From Arcobacter arenosus (GTDB lineage Bacteria; Campylobacterota; Campylobacteria; Campylobacterales; Arcobacteraceae): a stretch of 64,000 bases of DNA. Positions 26,772 to 34,730 of the stretch are shown piece after piece. Location: NCBI RefSeq assembly GCF_005771535.1, contig NZ_VANU01000003.1:151711-215710 (forward strand). Direction: 5' to 3'. A program made the translations under genes and the position numbers. The notes under the pieces are model-generated. The model was not told the DNA's origin. It worked only from the letters and a program-made list of their open reading frames with translations, and made no database searches. Every line of letters begins with the position of its first letter. Position 1 is the stretch's first letter.

Positions 26772-27986
26772 TTAAGCTTTTTTGAACTCTGGATAACACT
26801 CAAGACCTGTTTCGTGAATATCAAGACCAGTGATTTCAGTTTCTTCATCAACTCTTAGTCCAACAACTAAGTCTAAAATCTTCCAAACAATGAATGAAAC
26901 AATGAATACGAATGCACCAATTACAACAATACCTTTGATTTGAGCCATGATTGTTACATCTGGATTAAAGATACCAACTGCTAATGTTCCCCAGATACCT
27001 GCTACTAAGTGAACAGATAAAGCACCAACTGGATCATCAATTCTTAACTTATCGAAGAATGGAACAGCAAATACAACAATCGCACCACCAACAATACCTT
27101 CAATAAATGCAACTAACATACCTAAGTCTGGACCAGCAGTACAAGAAACAAGTCCTGCTAAAGCACCATTAAGAACCATAGTTAAATCAACTTTTTTGTA
27201 TAGAAGTTGAGTTAAAATAGCAGCCATTACAGCACCAGCTGCAGCAGCCATATTTGTATCAGCAACAACTAAAGCAATCCCATCAATATCAGCTTTTGAA
27301 CCTAAAGCTAATTGAGAACCACCATTAAATCCAAACCATCCCATCCATAAAATGAATGTACCTAAAGTTGCAAGAGTTAAGTTTGAACCAGGAATTGGTC
27401 TTACTTTACCATCTTTAGTATATTTACCTTTTCTAGCTCCAAGGATTAATACACCTGCTAATGCAGCCCATCCACCAACAGAGTGAACAATTGTAGAACC
27501 AGCGAAGTCAGAGAAACCAGCTATTAAACCACCAAGCTCAGTTCCACCCCATGTCCAGTGACCTTGAATTGGGTAAATTACACCTGATAAAACAACAACG
27601 AAAATTAAAAAAGGCCATAATTTCATTCTTTCTGCAATTGTACCTGAAATAACAGATGCAGCAGTAGCAACGAACATAACTTGGAAGAAGAAGTCTGCTG
27701 CAGCTGGATATCCAGAGTCAGGACCATTTTCCATAGAAATTGTTGAGAAACTTCCCATGAAAGAAGAACCGTCACCATACATTAAGTTATACCCAATGAA
27801 GTAATACATAATACAAGAGATTGCAAATAATGCAATATTTTTTGTTAATACCGTAGCATTATTCTTTGATCTTGTAAGACCAGATTCTAGCATAGCAAAA
27901 CCTGCTGCCATCCACATTACTAATACACCAGAAAATACAAATAGAAATCCATCTAATATGTATTTTAAGTCGTTAAAATTTTCCAT
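26772..27986 (-). CDS. Ammonium transporter, Amt family (second copy)
   Basis: 404 residues from the ATG at 27986, which has an AAGGAA Shine-Dalgarno; a start five codons earlier would include that site. It shows the same Amt signatures as the first copy: AAGFAMLESGLTRSKNN, GGVIYPIQGHWTWGG-like strands, DFAGSTIVHSVGGWAALAGVLILGARKGKY, WMGWFGFNGGSQLALGS, DPVGALSVHLVAGIWGTLAVGIF. The C-terminus ends GLDIHETGLECYPEFKKA. Clearly a paralogue but well diverged, not a recent duplicate. Confidence 0.96.
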   Translation of the reverse strand: MENFNDLKYILDGFLFVFSGVLVMWMAAGFAMLESGLTRSKNNATVLTKNIALFAISCIMYYFIGYNLMYGDGSSFMGSFSTISMENGPDSGYPAAADFFFQVMFVATAASVISGTIAERMKLWPFLIFVVVLSGVIYPIQGHWTWGGTELGGLIAGFSDFAGSTIVHSVGGWAALAGVLILGARKGKYTKDGKVRPIPGSNLTLATLGTFILWMGWFGFNGGSQLALGSKADIDGIALVVADTNMAAAAGAVMAAILTQLLYKKVDLTMVLNGALAGLVSCTAGPDLGMLVAFIEGIVGGAIVVFAVPFFDKLRIDDPVGALSVHLVAGIWGTLAVGIFNPDVTIMAQIKGIVVIGAFVFIVSFIVWKILDLVVGLRVDEETEITGLDIHETGLECYPEFKKA

Positions 27987-28016
27987 ATTTTTCCTTTTCA
28001 AAAAATGTATGACGAA

Positions 28017-28022
28017 ATTGTA
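28017..28022 (-). promoter_or_regulatory. -10 box of the second amt operon
   Basis: TACAAT on the minus strand, about 31 bp before the amt start. The operator dyad at 28055-28071 is centred about 43 bp upstream of it, matching the spacing at the first amt operon. Confidence 0.45.
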
Positions 28023-28047
28023 ACAGATAAAAACCTGAGTGAATACA

Positions 28048-28071
28048 TATACAGTGTATATTTTTTATACA
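28048..28071. promoter_or_regulatory. Nitrogen-block operator, copy 2 with overlapping extra half-site
   Basis: Three half-sites in a row: TATACA at 28048, TGTATA at 28055 and TATACA at 28066. The last two form the 6-5-6 dyad (28055-28071); the first two form a tighter palindrome with a 1-base spacer. It sits upstream of the second amt operon. Confidence 0.65.
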
Positions 28072-28202
28072 TATATTCCTTAATAATTAGTTAGTGTACA
28101 TATGTAAGTCTGCTTTTTTTGGTCTCTCTAGATAATTTTATTGAAAAAATAAATTTTAAACGATTTTTTATTAATTTTACATATTTGTATTTTTTAAATA
28201 AT

Positions 28203-28240
28203 TGTATATTTTTTATACATTCATTTTATATACAGTGTGT
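28203..28240. promoter_or_regulatory. Nitrogen-block operator, copy 3 plus partial site
   Basis: The dyad TGTATA-TTTTT-TATACA (28203-28219) followed by TATACA-G-TGTGT (28229-28240), which ends right against the TATAAT at 28241 that serves the plus-strand operon. The cluster mirrors the one at 28048-28071 across the divergent gap of about 275 bp. Confidence 0.65.
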
Positions 28241-28246
28241 TATAAT
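28241..28246 (+). promoter_or_regulatory. -10 box for the sensor/regulator/glnD operon
   Basis: TATAAT 16 bp upstream of the ATG at 28262, abutting the operator cluster. The AAGGAG ribosome binding site starts 5 bases after it, so the 5' leader would be very short. Confidence 0.45.
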
Positions 28247-28261
28247 AAAAAAGGAGTATAA

Positions 28262-29122
28262 ATGAAAGAATATTTAGATGTATATTTTCAAAATAGAAAT
28301 AAAATTGAAGACTTTATAGAAGAGACTTTTCTAAAAATTGGAGAACTTAAAAATTTAAGAGAAACGGGCTTTAAAGATGTATTTAAACTTTTCCCATCAT
28401 TGGAACTTGTTTATATTATTGATAAAAAGTCAAAGATGCAAATTTCTCCAAATTATTTTAGAAACTATGAAGATAAAAAAGCTTTAGATGTTTCTAGGGA
28501 TTATCTTTTAGGAAAAATTAATTTTGATCAAAAAACAAACTCTGCTTTTACCTCAGCTTATGTAAGTAGTGCCACAAAAAATTCTTGCATAACTTTTTGT
28601 GTAAAAGAGGAAGATTATATAATATTTTTTGATTTTAAAATAGAAACTATTTTGGAAAGATTAAGTTTAATAGAACTAAATAAACCTTTTCATACTATAA
28701 CTAAGACTTTTTATTCCATTGCGGGTTATTCGATGTTTGCTTTGTCTTTATTTATAGTTTGTTATTCAATATATGATTTTAGTCATTCATTTTTGATAAA
28801 AGGTATTTTCGATTTAGACACAATTTTTAAACCTATTATTGCATTAACTTTAGGTATTGCAATATTTGATTTGGCAAAAACAATTTTAGAGCAAGAAGTG
28901 TATTTTAAAAGTTATTCAAAAAACTCTAAAGTTGAAACAAAAATGATTACTAAATTTTTAATTTCAATTATTATTGCTTTATCTATTGAAGCTTTAATGG
29001 TTGTATTTAAAATTGCAATTAATGATTATGACAAAATGATTAATGCATTTTATTTGATTGCAGGTATATCACTGATAATGATAGCATTATCAATATTTAT
29101 TCATTTAACAAAAAAGAAATAA
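28262..29122 (+). CDS. Unrecognised membrane protein with a PDC/Cache-like N-terminal domain
   Basis: 286 residues. The first 140 or so look like a soluble sensor domain: an N-terminal helix, then LFPSLELVYIIDKKSKMQISPNYFRN, YEDKKALDVSRDYLLG and TSAYVSSATKNSCITFCVKEEDYIIFFDFKIETIL. The order resembles the PDC/Cache fold (YIID..., SPNY, ...DV-S-RDY). Four membrane helices follow (roughly 155-178, 190-212, 228-248, 255-282). There is no signal peptide, so the sensor domain is probably cytoplasmic. First gene of an operon with the Fis-domain regulator and glnD, behind the shared operator; a nitrogen-linked sensing role is inference. Confidence 0.65.
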   Translation: MKEYLDVYFQNRNKIEDFIEETFLKIGELKNLRETGFKDVFKLFPSLELVYIIDKKSKMQISPNYFRNYEDKKALDVSRDYLLGKINFDQKTNSAFTSAYVSSATKNSCITFCVKEEDYIIFFDFKIETILERLSLIELNKPFHTITKTFYSIAGYSMFALSLFIVCYSIYDFSHSFLIKGIFDLDTIFKPIIALTLGIAIFDLAKTILEQEVYFKSYSKNSKVETKMITKFLISIIIALSIEALMVVFKIAINDYDKMINAFYLIAGISLIMIALSIFIHLTKKK

Positions 29123-29150
29123 ATTATAGTATAATTTAAGAAGGTGAAAC

Positions 29151-29909
29151 ATGGAAAACTATATAGCAATATCTAAAAACTCAAAGGAGATTTTAAACTC
29201 TGCACATTTACTTCAAAGTGTAGAAGTTAATGCTTTAATCTCAGGTGAAGCAGGAGTTGGTAAAAAATCTCTTGCTAAATATATATTACCAAAAGCTCCT
29301 CTATTTAAGGCAAAAAATCTTCAACAAGATATCGCTGATAATATTATCAATCTACAAAACTGTTCAATAATTATTGATAAAATTGAAAATATTACTAATA
29401 TCGATTTACTAATTAATTGGGTAAACGAAAATGGTATTAGAGTTGTTGCTACAACAATGAAAGATGATTTAAATACGAAATTAGAAGAACTTTTTTCTAT
29501 TACTATAGAGCTACCCCCTTTAAAAGATAGAGAAGAAGATGTAAAAGCTTTAACATCTAAGTTTTCTAAAGAAGCAAGTAGCACATTAGATTTAGATTTA
29601 ATAGTACCTTCTAGATTAATGATAAATATTTCAAATAATGCACACAGTTTAAGAAAATCTATATATTTTTCATACCTTTTTGAAACTATTGGTGAAGATG
29701 AAATTTTAATGTTTATGGAAAACTATATGTTCTCAAATATGGAAGGGGAAAACTCATATAAAGATTTTCTATATTTATTAGAAGTACCTATGTTAAAAGC
29801 TGCTACAAAAAAATATAAATCACAAGTACAAATGGCAAAACATTTAGGGCTAAATAGAATCACTCTTCGAAAAAAATTAGACAGTCACAAGGAATTTTTA
29901 GATGGTTAG
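29151..29909 (+). CDS. NtrC-related AAA+/Fis regulator lacking receiver domain and GAFTGA loop
   Basis: 252 residues. The N-terminal half is a trimmed AAA+ domain with a Walker A (GEAGVGKKS, residues 32-40), a Walker B-like SIIIDKIENI, and the sigma-54-activator signature TIELPPLKDREEDVKAL. The GAFTGA loop that contacts sigma-54 is absent, and there is no receiver domain. The C-terminal 40 residues are a Fis-type helix-turn-helix (AATKKYKSQVQMAKHLGLNRITLRKKL). This suggests a regulator descended from NtrC that works without sigma-54, as TyrR does. It overlaps glnD by 8 bp. It is the best candidate for binding the TGTATA-N5-TATACA dyads. Confidence 0.8.
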   Translation: MENYIAISKNSKEILNSAHLLQSVEVNALISGEAGVGKKSLAKYILPKAPLFKAKNLQQDIADNIINLQNCSIIIDKIENITNIDLLINWVNENGIRVVATTMKDDLNTKLEELFSITIELPPLKDREEDVKALTSKFSKEASSTLDLDLIVPSRLMINISNNAHSLRKSIYFSYLFETIGEDEILMFMENYMFSNMEGENSYKDFLYLLEVPMLKAATKKYKSQVQMAKHLGLNRITLRKKLDSHKEFLDG

Positions 29910-32436
29910 TGAACTAAATATTGAAATTGAAGAACTTATATCTCAAGGAGCACAAGATTTTGAAATCTCAAAAATTTTTAGAAATTATTTTAAAAAATAT
30001 GTAGACTCTATTGATACTACCCTTGAAACTACAGGTGGAAAAGACTTCTTTGTTCAACATACAAAACACACTGATAAATTTTTAATCGCTTTATACAAAT
30101 ATATACTAAGAAAACATTTTAAAAACTACCAACCAATGAGTACCTCAATACCTATTACATTAATTGCCTTAGGAAGTTATGGAAGGGAACAATTATGTAT
30201 CTACTCAGATGTAGATTTAATGCTTTTATATGAAGATGTTCCAGGTTATAACTTAAGAGCTATTATGGAAGATTTTATTACATTAGCTTGGGATTGTGGA
30301 TTAAAACTTGGTTCAAGAGTTCATGAATTAAAAGATATTGCAGAGAGTGTAAAAGAGGATATTACAATTAAAACCTCTATTATTGAATCAAGAATGATTT
30401 ATGGTTCAAAATATCTTTGGTATGGATATGAAAATGTATTAAAAAAGATAAAAGAAACAGATCAAAAAGAGTTTGTATTAGAAAAACTTGAGGAGCATAA
30501 ACAAAGACTTCAAAAATTCCCACTTAAAATGGAACCAAATATTAAAGATGGTTATGGTGGAATGAGAGAATCTAATATGGTATTTTGGATGGCAACAGTT
30601 ATCCATGGAGTTTATGATACAAAAGAACTAATTGGCCAAGAGTTTACAGAAGATGAATATAAAAAATATAGAGCAGCTTTAGAGTATATTTTTCAAGTAA
30701 GAAATGCATTACATAATATTTCAAAGAAAAAACTTGATGTTGTAAATTTTGATGTCTTACCAGAACTTAGTACAAAACTAGGTTTTAATCATACTCCTCG
30801 TTTAACAAAAGAGCGTCAGTGTATGTCTAAAATCACTGAATCTTTACATAGAATTCACCATTTTTCATGCACCATGGTTAAAAAATTTACAAGACAGGTT
30901 TTATTTGAAAAAGAGAATATATCTAAACTTAAAAAATATAGATTTAAAAAAAATCTTTATATTATTGATGATAAATTATACTGTTCTTTTTCAAATAAAC
31001 CAAAAACCTTAAATGCCTTAATTAAAGAGTTTATTGAACTTCCAGATACGATAAAAGCTTTTGATAGATCATATCTTTATTATGTAAGCAGAACTAAGAT
31101 TCCAAGTAAACAAACTAAAGAGTTAAAAAAGAATATAAAAACACTATTATACAAACCAAATTTATATCCACTTATAAAAATGATTTATAATGGTAGGCTT
31201 TTCCAAGCAATTTTACCAATTGGGAAAAAGATTGTAAATCAACCACAATTTGATGGATACCACCAACACCCCGTTGATATACATTCAATAAAAACATTAA
31301 AAAAACTTGAAGAGATTAAAGACCCTTATGTTCAAGAAGTTTATGACTCAATGGATGAAAAAGATAGAGCTTTAGTTCGGCTTGTTGCTTTACTACATGA
31401 TGTGGGGAAAGGAAGAGTTGTAGACCATCATATTGCAGGGGAAAAACTATTTAAAAATATGACTAAAGCCTTTGATTTTGATCCTATTCATATTCAAAGG
31501 GGTGCAGTACTAGTAAGATACCATAATATGATGAGTAAAGTTGCAACTAGCAAAGATATTTATTCTGAAAAAGTGATTCTTGCCTTTACTGCATTATTAG
31601 AAGATGAGCTAACTCTAAAGATGCTTTATGTTGTTACATATGCTGATATTTCTGCTGTTGGAGATAGTGTATATAAAAGTGCAACCTCTTCACTTTTAAG
31701 ACAATTATATCTTCAATCTTTACCTGCTTTTGAAAATAAAAGTTTATTAAATGAAAATGTAAGAAGACACAAAAAAGAAGAAACAATTAAAAAATTAAAA
31801 AGATATAAAGAGTTGTCTCAAATTAAGAAGAAAAAACTTATGTATATCTCTTCAAATCAAATTTTCTTACAACTTAGAGCAAGTGAAATTATGGATATTG
31901 CCCTTGATGCATATGAGGTAAAAGATTTTAAATATGAGATAGATAATACAAAAAATCTAAGAATAAAAATTATTAGAGCAATACCTCTAAACTTAGGTTA
32001 CATGCTTGGTAAATTAGAGTTTTTAAATATCTCTACATTAAATATTTTCAAACTTTATGATGATAAAAAATACTTTGAAATTAGGTTTGATGAAGGGGTT
32101 GATGAAGGTGATTTAATCTATATAGATAGTGTTATAAAAGATTCATTTGATATGACTAGAAAAACAAAACTTTTATCACCTGAAATAAAAAAAGAAAATA
32201 TCACTATTGATTGTAATCACTCAGCATATCTTGCTTCGATGCATGTAGTTGCAAAGGATCAAAAAGGTCTTTTTGCTTATATTGCAAAAGTGTTTGATGA
32301 CTTTGAAGTTGAAATTGAAAGTGCAAAATTAAGCTCAATGAAAAAAGTAGCAAATGATTTATTCCTTATTGAAAAAAATGGAAACTTCTGCGCAAACCAA
32401 GATAAAATCATAGAATCCCTTTGCAGTAAAAAATAA
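29902..32436 (+). CDS. glnD: [Protein-PII] uridylyltransferase/uridylyl-removing enzyme
   Basis: 844 residues. The nucleotidyltransferase motif GSYGREQLCIYSDVDLMLLYE is near residues 90-110, the KDGYGGMRE signature near 211, the HD phosphohydrolase motif ALLHDVGKGRVVDHH near 495-510, and a C-terminal ACT domain (YLASMHVVAKDQKGLFAYIAKVF) from about 772. GlnD adds UMP to Tyr51 of PII under nitrogen limitation and removes it when glutamine is high. Both PII proteins in the window keep Tyr51. It ends the operon that begins at 28262. Confidence 0.97.
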   Translation: MVSELNIEIEELISQGAQDFEISKIFRNYFKKYVDSIDTTLETTGGKDFFVQHTKHTDKFLIALYKYILRKHFKNYQPMSTSIPITLIALGSYGREQLCIYSDVDLMLLYEDVPGYNLRAIMEDFITLAWDCGLKLGSRVHELKDIAESVKEDITIKTSIIESRMIYGSKYLWYGYENVLKKIKETDQKEFVLEKLEEHKQRLQKFPLKMEPNIKDGYGGMRESNMVFWMATVIHGVYDTKELIGQEFTEDEYKKYRAALEYIFQVRNALHNISKKKLDVVNFDVLPELSTKLGFNHTPRLTKERQCMSKITESLHRIHHFSCTMVKKFTRQVLFEKENISKLKKYRFKKNLYIIDDKLYCSFSNKPKTLNALIKEFIELPDTIKAFDRSYLYYVSRTKIPSKQTKELKKNIKTLLYKPNLYPLIKMIYNGRLFQAILPIGKKIVNQPQFDGYHQHPVDIHSIKTLKKLEEIKDPYVQEVYDSMDEKDRALVRLVALLHDVGKGRVVDHHIAGEKLFKNMTKAFDFDPIHIQRGAVLVRYHNMMSKVATSKDIYSEKVILAFTALLEDELTLKMLYVVTYADISAVGDSVYKSATSSLLRQLYLQSLPAFENKSLLNENVRRHKKEETIKKLKRYKELSQIKKKKLMYISSNQIFLQLRASEIMDIALDAYEVKDFKYEIDNTKNLRIKIIRAIPLNLGYMLGKLEFLNISTLNIFKLYDDKKYFEIRFDEGVDEGDLIYIDSVIKDSFDMTRKTKLLSPEIKKENITIDCNHSAYLASMHVVAKDQKGLFAYIAKVFDDFEVEIESAKLSSMKKVANDLFLIEKNGNFCANQDKIIESLCSKK

Positions 32437-32487
32437 TCTTAAAACAATTAAGTAAATAACTTAATTATTTATTAAGATTTGTGCCAT

Positions 32488-32493
32488 TATAAT
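32488..32493 (+). promoter_or_regulatory. -10 box of the five-gene cassette
   Basis: A perfect TATAAT about 50 bp after the glnD stop. Predicted transcription start is near 32500, at the first bases of a strong hairpin. Confidence 0.55.
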
Positions 32494-32497
32494 TTGA

Positions 32498-32532
32498 TTA
32501 AAGGACATCAAGCTACTTTAGATGTCCTTTAA
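32498..32532 (+). promoter_or_regulatory. 5'-leader hairpin of the five-gene cassette
   Basis: A perfect 12-bp inverted repeat (TTAAAGGACATC with GATGTCCTTTAA) around an 11-base loop. It lies between the -10 box and the AAAAGGA ribosome binding site of the first cassette gene and overlaps the first A residues of that site. With no T-run after it, it is not an ordinary terminator for glnD. It may stabilise the mRNA, bind a regulator, or mask the ribosome binding site. Confidence 0.6.
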
Positions 32533-32543
32533 AAGGATGTGTG

Positions 32544-32858
32544 GTGAAGATGCAGCAAGCTTTTGGGGCAAAAGTTACTACTTTAAAGTTCGAAAATAAA
32601 ATCGCAACATATGCTGTATTTTTAAAAAAGACAGCAAATAGAGATCAAAAAATATCACTATTTAACAATTTAAAAAAATTAGTGTCAACTGAAATATGGA
32701 CAAATGAGAATATTGATTTTATTATTATTGAATTAACTTTAAGTAAAAAAAAGTATATTCAAAATAATAATCTAATCTCCTATATTGGCGAGGTACAAAT
32801 TGATTTAAATAAGTTAAATAGATTAATGACAGGAGACTTCTCTTTAGCTGAAATATAA
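32544..32858 (+). CDS. Cassette gene 1: unrecognised small protein
   Basis: 104 residues from the GTG at 32544 (AGGA at 6 bases); a GTG three bases earlier and an ATG at 32550 are alternatives. The protein has alternating strands and helices (KVTTLKFENKIATYAVFLKKTANRDQKISLFNNLKKLVSTEIWTNE, IDFIIIELTLSKKKY), no signal peptide and no membrane segment. No family recognised. The strand-forming tail ISYIGEVQIDLNKLN has the same look as the edges of the other cassette proteins. It is 12 bp before gene 2. Confidence 0.6.
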   Translation: MKMQQAFGAKVTTLKFENKIATYAVFLKKTANRDQKISLFNNLKKLVSTEIWTNENIDFIIIELTLSKKKYIQNNNLISYIGEVQIDLNKLNRLMTGDFSLAEI

Positions 32859-32870
32859 AAAGGATATACA

Positions 32871-33407
32871 ATGAGCGTAGGACAAGAACTCTTAGATGTA
32901 CCATTACCACAGATGGTATCTGACTTAGCAATGGGTGTAGCTACAGCACAAGAAGCTTTAGACAACAATTCACTACAAACAACATTAGAACTTGCAAAAC
33001 CAGAAAATGCCATTAGTTTTGTTCCAAAAATTGTTGGAACAATTAATCCTGATACGGGAGAATCAAATATAACTCAAGTAGAAGCAAAAGATATCCCACT
33101 TATTGCTTTTATACGACCGACATGGTATCAATTCTCTGAAACAACTATTGAAGTTTCTATGGATATAAAAACTTCAATGCAAAAGGAAACTAATGTAAAA
33201 GTTGGTTTTAAAGCAAAAGCTGGATGGGGTCCATTTTCTGCTTCCATAAAAACAGATGTAGAGCATAATAGAAAGTTTGGTAAAGAAGTACATGGGACAA
33301 GTAAACTTACTGTAAAAATGGTTCCAGTACCTCCACCACCTTTATTATTGCCAGAGGTTGATATACAGGTTTTACAACCGGCTAATCCAACACCACCTGT
33401 TAATTAA
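32871..33407 (+). CDS. Cassette gene 2: DUF2589-like protein, paralogue of gene 3
   Basis: 178 residues. An N-terminal helix (QMVSDLAMGVATAQEALDNNSLQTTLELAK) is followed by a beta-rich core with IPLIAFIRPTWYQFSETTIEVSMDIKTSMQ, and the end strand KLTVKMVPVP runs into a Pro-rich tail. No signal peptide. Helix, FSET-x-IEVSMD and KL-x-MVPVP are shared with gene 3, so the two arose by duplication. The helix-plus-strands pattern recalls DUF2589, a family without known function; this is from memory and uncertain. A strong hairpin follows the gene. Confidence 0.65.
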   Translation: MSVGQELLDVPLPQMVSDLAMGVATAQEALDNNSLQTTLELAKPENAISFVPKIVGTINPDTGESNITQVEAKDIPLIAFIRPTWYQFSETTIEVSMDIKTSMQKETNVKVGFKAKAGWGPFSASIKTDVEHNRKFGKEVHGTSKLTVKMVPVPPPPLLLPEVDIQVLQPANPTPPVN

Positions 33408-33414
33408 TAGTTTT

Positions 33415-33442
33415 ATTCATAGTAGAATTTTCTACTATGAAT
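33415..33442 (+). promoter_or_regulatory. Intercistronic hairpin in the cassette
   Basis: A perfect 13-bp stem (ATTCATAGTAGAA with TTCTACTATGAAT) with a 2-base tip, in the 68-bp gap between cassette genes 2 and 3. It could be a partial terminator or a processing/stability element that sets different protein levels before and after it. Confidence 0.55.
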
Positions 33443-33475
33443 TAAAACCTTAAACATAGATATAAGGAATATATC

Positions 33476-33955
33476 ATGCCTATACCAAAAGAATATAAAG
33501 AGATATCAGCAAGCTTATCTGATTTTGTGGAAGAGATGTCTTTAGCTATTGCTCAATCTAAAAAAAGCTTAGATGAAAGTTCATTAAATACATTAAAAGA
33601 ATTAGCGAAAACTGATATTGAAATCCCAATTTTGAAACAAGAAATAACTCAAAATGGTGTAAAAGATAAGATTTCATATGTAAAAGTTTCAGCTTTATCT
33701 TTAGGTATGAAACCAACTTTTTATGAATTTAGTGAAACAAAAATAGAAGTTTCAATGGATTTAAGTGTAGCAGAGGAAGTAACTTCAACAACAAATACTA
33801 AAAAGAAAAAATTGTTTGTTAATACAAAAGATATAAAAAATGAAAGGCGATTTGAATCAAATCTGAATGCTTTTAGTAAATTATCTATAACAATGGTACC
33901 AGTACCAGCACCTAATAATATACCTGAGATAATCCAAGAATATGAAAACAAATGA
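33476..33955 (+). CDS. Cassette gene 3: paralogue of gene 2
   Basis: 159 residues. It aligns with gene 2 along its length: DFVEEMSLAIAQSKKSLDESSLNTLKELAK (helix), MKPTFYEFSETKIEVSMDLSV (core strands), and KLSITMVPVPAP (end strand). It lacks the longer Pro-rich tail and has a Lys-rich loop (TNTKKKKLF). No signal peptide. A good AAGGAA ribosome binding site precedes the ATG. Its 3' end overlaps gene 4 by 14 bp. Confidence 0.65.
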   Translation: MPIPKEYKEISASLSDFVEEMSLAIAQSKKSLDESSLNTLKELAKTDIEIPILKQEITQNGVKDKISYVKVSALSLGMKPTFYEFSETKIEVSMDLSVAEEVTSTTNTKKKKLFVNTKDIKNERRFESNLNAFSKLSITMVPVPAPNNIPEIIQEYENK

Positions 33956-34181
33956 TTTCTTTGAAATAGTTTCAGATTCTTTATTAGATGCCTATAAGAT
34001 TAACAAAAAAATTGAGAAGGATAAGCTTTTAATAAAAGATATTGAGTTAGAAATTAGTTTCTCTCCTGATTCTGAACTTAAAAATATATCTTTAGCAAAG
34101 TTGGAAAATAAATTTATGGATAAATATAAAGAGACAAGCTACTTTAATATTTGTATAAAAGCATCTGCAAAAAGGAAATAA
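33942..34181 (+). CDS. Cassette gene 4: unrecognised small protein
   Basis: 79 residues. It looks like a shortened version of the same plan: an N-terminal helix (FFEIVSDSLLDAYKINKKIEKDK), a strand pair (IKDIELEISFSPDSE), and a terminal strand (YFNICIKASAKRK). Sequence identity to genes 2 and 3 is weak, so common origin is only suggested. The start lies inside gene 3, and gene 5 begins 1 bp after its stop, so the three are tightly coupled. Confidence 0.6.
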   Translation: MKTNDFFEIVSDSLLDAYKINKKIEKDKLLIKDIELEISFSPDSELKNISLAKLENKFMDKYKETSYFNICIKASAKRK

Positions 34182-34182
34182 A

Positions 34183-34680
34183 ATGCCAAATTTTGAGAAA
34201 ATTACGGAGATAGAAAGAAAACTTAATACAATTGATAAAAAGCAATTGCAAAGTTTTAAACAAAGTTACAAAATTCAGGAAACAAAAGCTACAAAATTAA
34301 GCGATGAAAATAAAACCTTGAAAATGGAAGTCAAAAATATAGAAAAGGAAAAAGTAAATCTTCAAAAACTTTTAGAAAAGCAAGAGATTCAACTAAGACA
34401 ATTTGAAGAGTTAAAAAGAATCAAGCCTTTATACCAAAATGATTTCAATAATTTCATAGCTAGCTCAGTAAAAGCACTTCAAAATAATCTAGAATCAGAT
34501 GATGATAGTGATTATGAATTTATGATTAGGGATGTACAAATTGAAGCTCTTGTTTCCACAGAAAATAGAAATGGAAAATTATCATATGTGATTCCTACTT
34601 CTACTCAGTTAAAAGAGATTGATGGCAATAAATTACAAAGATTGAAATACTCTTTAAGTGTTGTACCAAAAAGTAGATAG
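34183..34680 (+). CDS. Cassette gene 5: coiled-coil protein with a similar C-terminal domain
   Basis: 165 residues. Residues 5-85 are a predicted coiled coil rich in Lys, Glu and Gln. A helix (DFNNFIASSVKALQNNLES), an acidic hinge (DDDSDYE), and a strand-rich end (MIRDVQIEALVSTENRNGKLSYVIPTS, then LKYSLSVVPKSR) follow. The last part matches the plan of genes 2-4 (helix, IE strand, closing L-S-V-x-P strand). The coiled coil could make it the scaffold or oligomerisation partner of the set. No signal peptide. Confidence 0.62.
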   Translation: MPNFEKITEIERKLNTIDKKQLQSFKQSYKIQETKATKLSDENKTLKMEVKNIEKEKVNLQKLLEKQEIQLRQFEELKRIKPLYQNDFNNFIASSVKALQNNLESDDDSDYEFMIRDVQIEALVSTENRNGKLSYVIPTSTQLKEIDGNKLQRLKYSLSVVPKSR

Positions 34681-34689
34681 TTTTATAAA

Positions 34690-34715
34690 GGAGAAGAAAA
34701 GTTTAATTCTTCTCC
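34690..34715. terminator. Hairpin between the cassette and the Aas-type gene
   Basis: A perfect 9-bp stem (GGAGAAGAA with TTCTTCTCC) around an 8-base loop in the gap of two converging units. The minus-strand reading is followed by a T-rich stretch. Confidence 0.65.
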
Positions 34716-34730
34716 AAAGTAAATTGATTA

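Noticed and set aside
32498..32532. Simple intrinsic terminator of glnD
   Set aside because: There is no T-run after the stem and a perfect -10 box lies just before it; a leader role fits better, though a terminator is not excluded.
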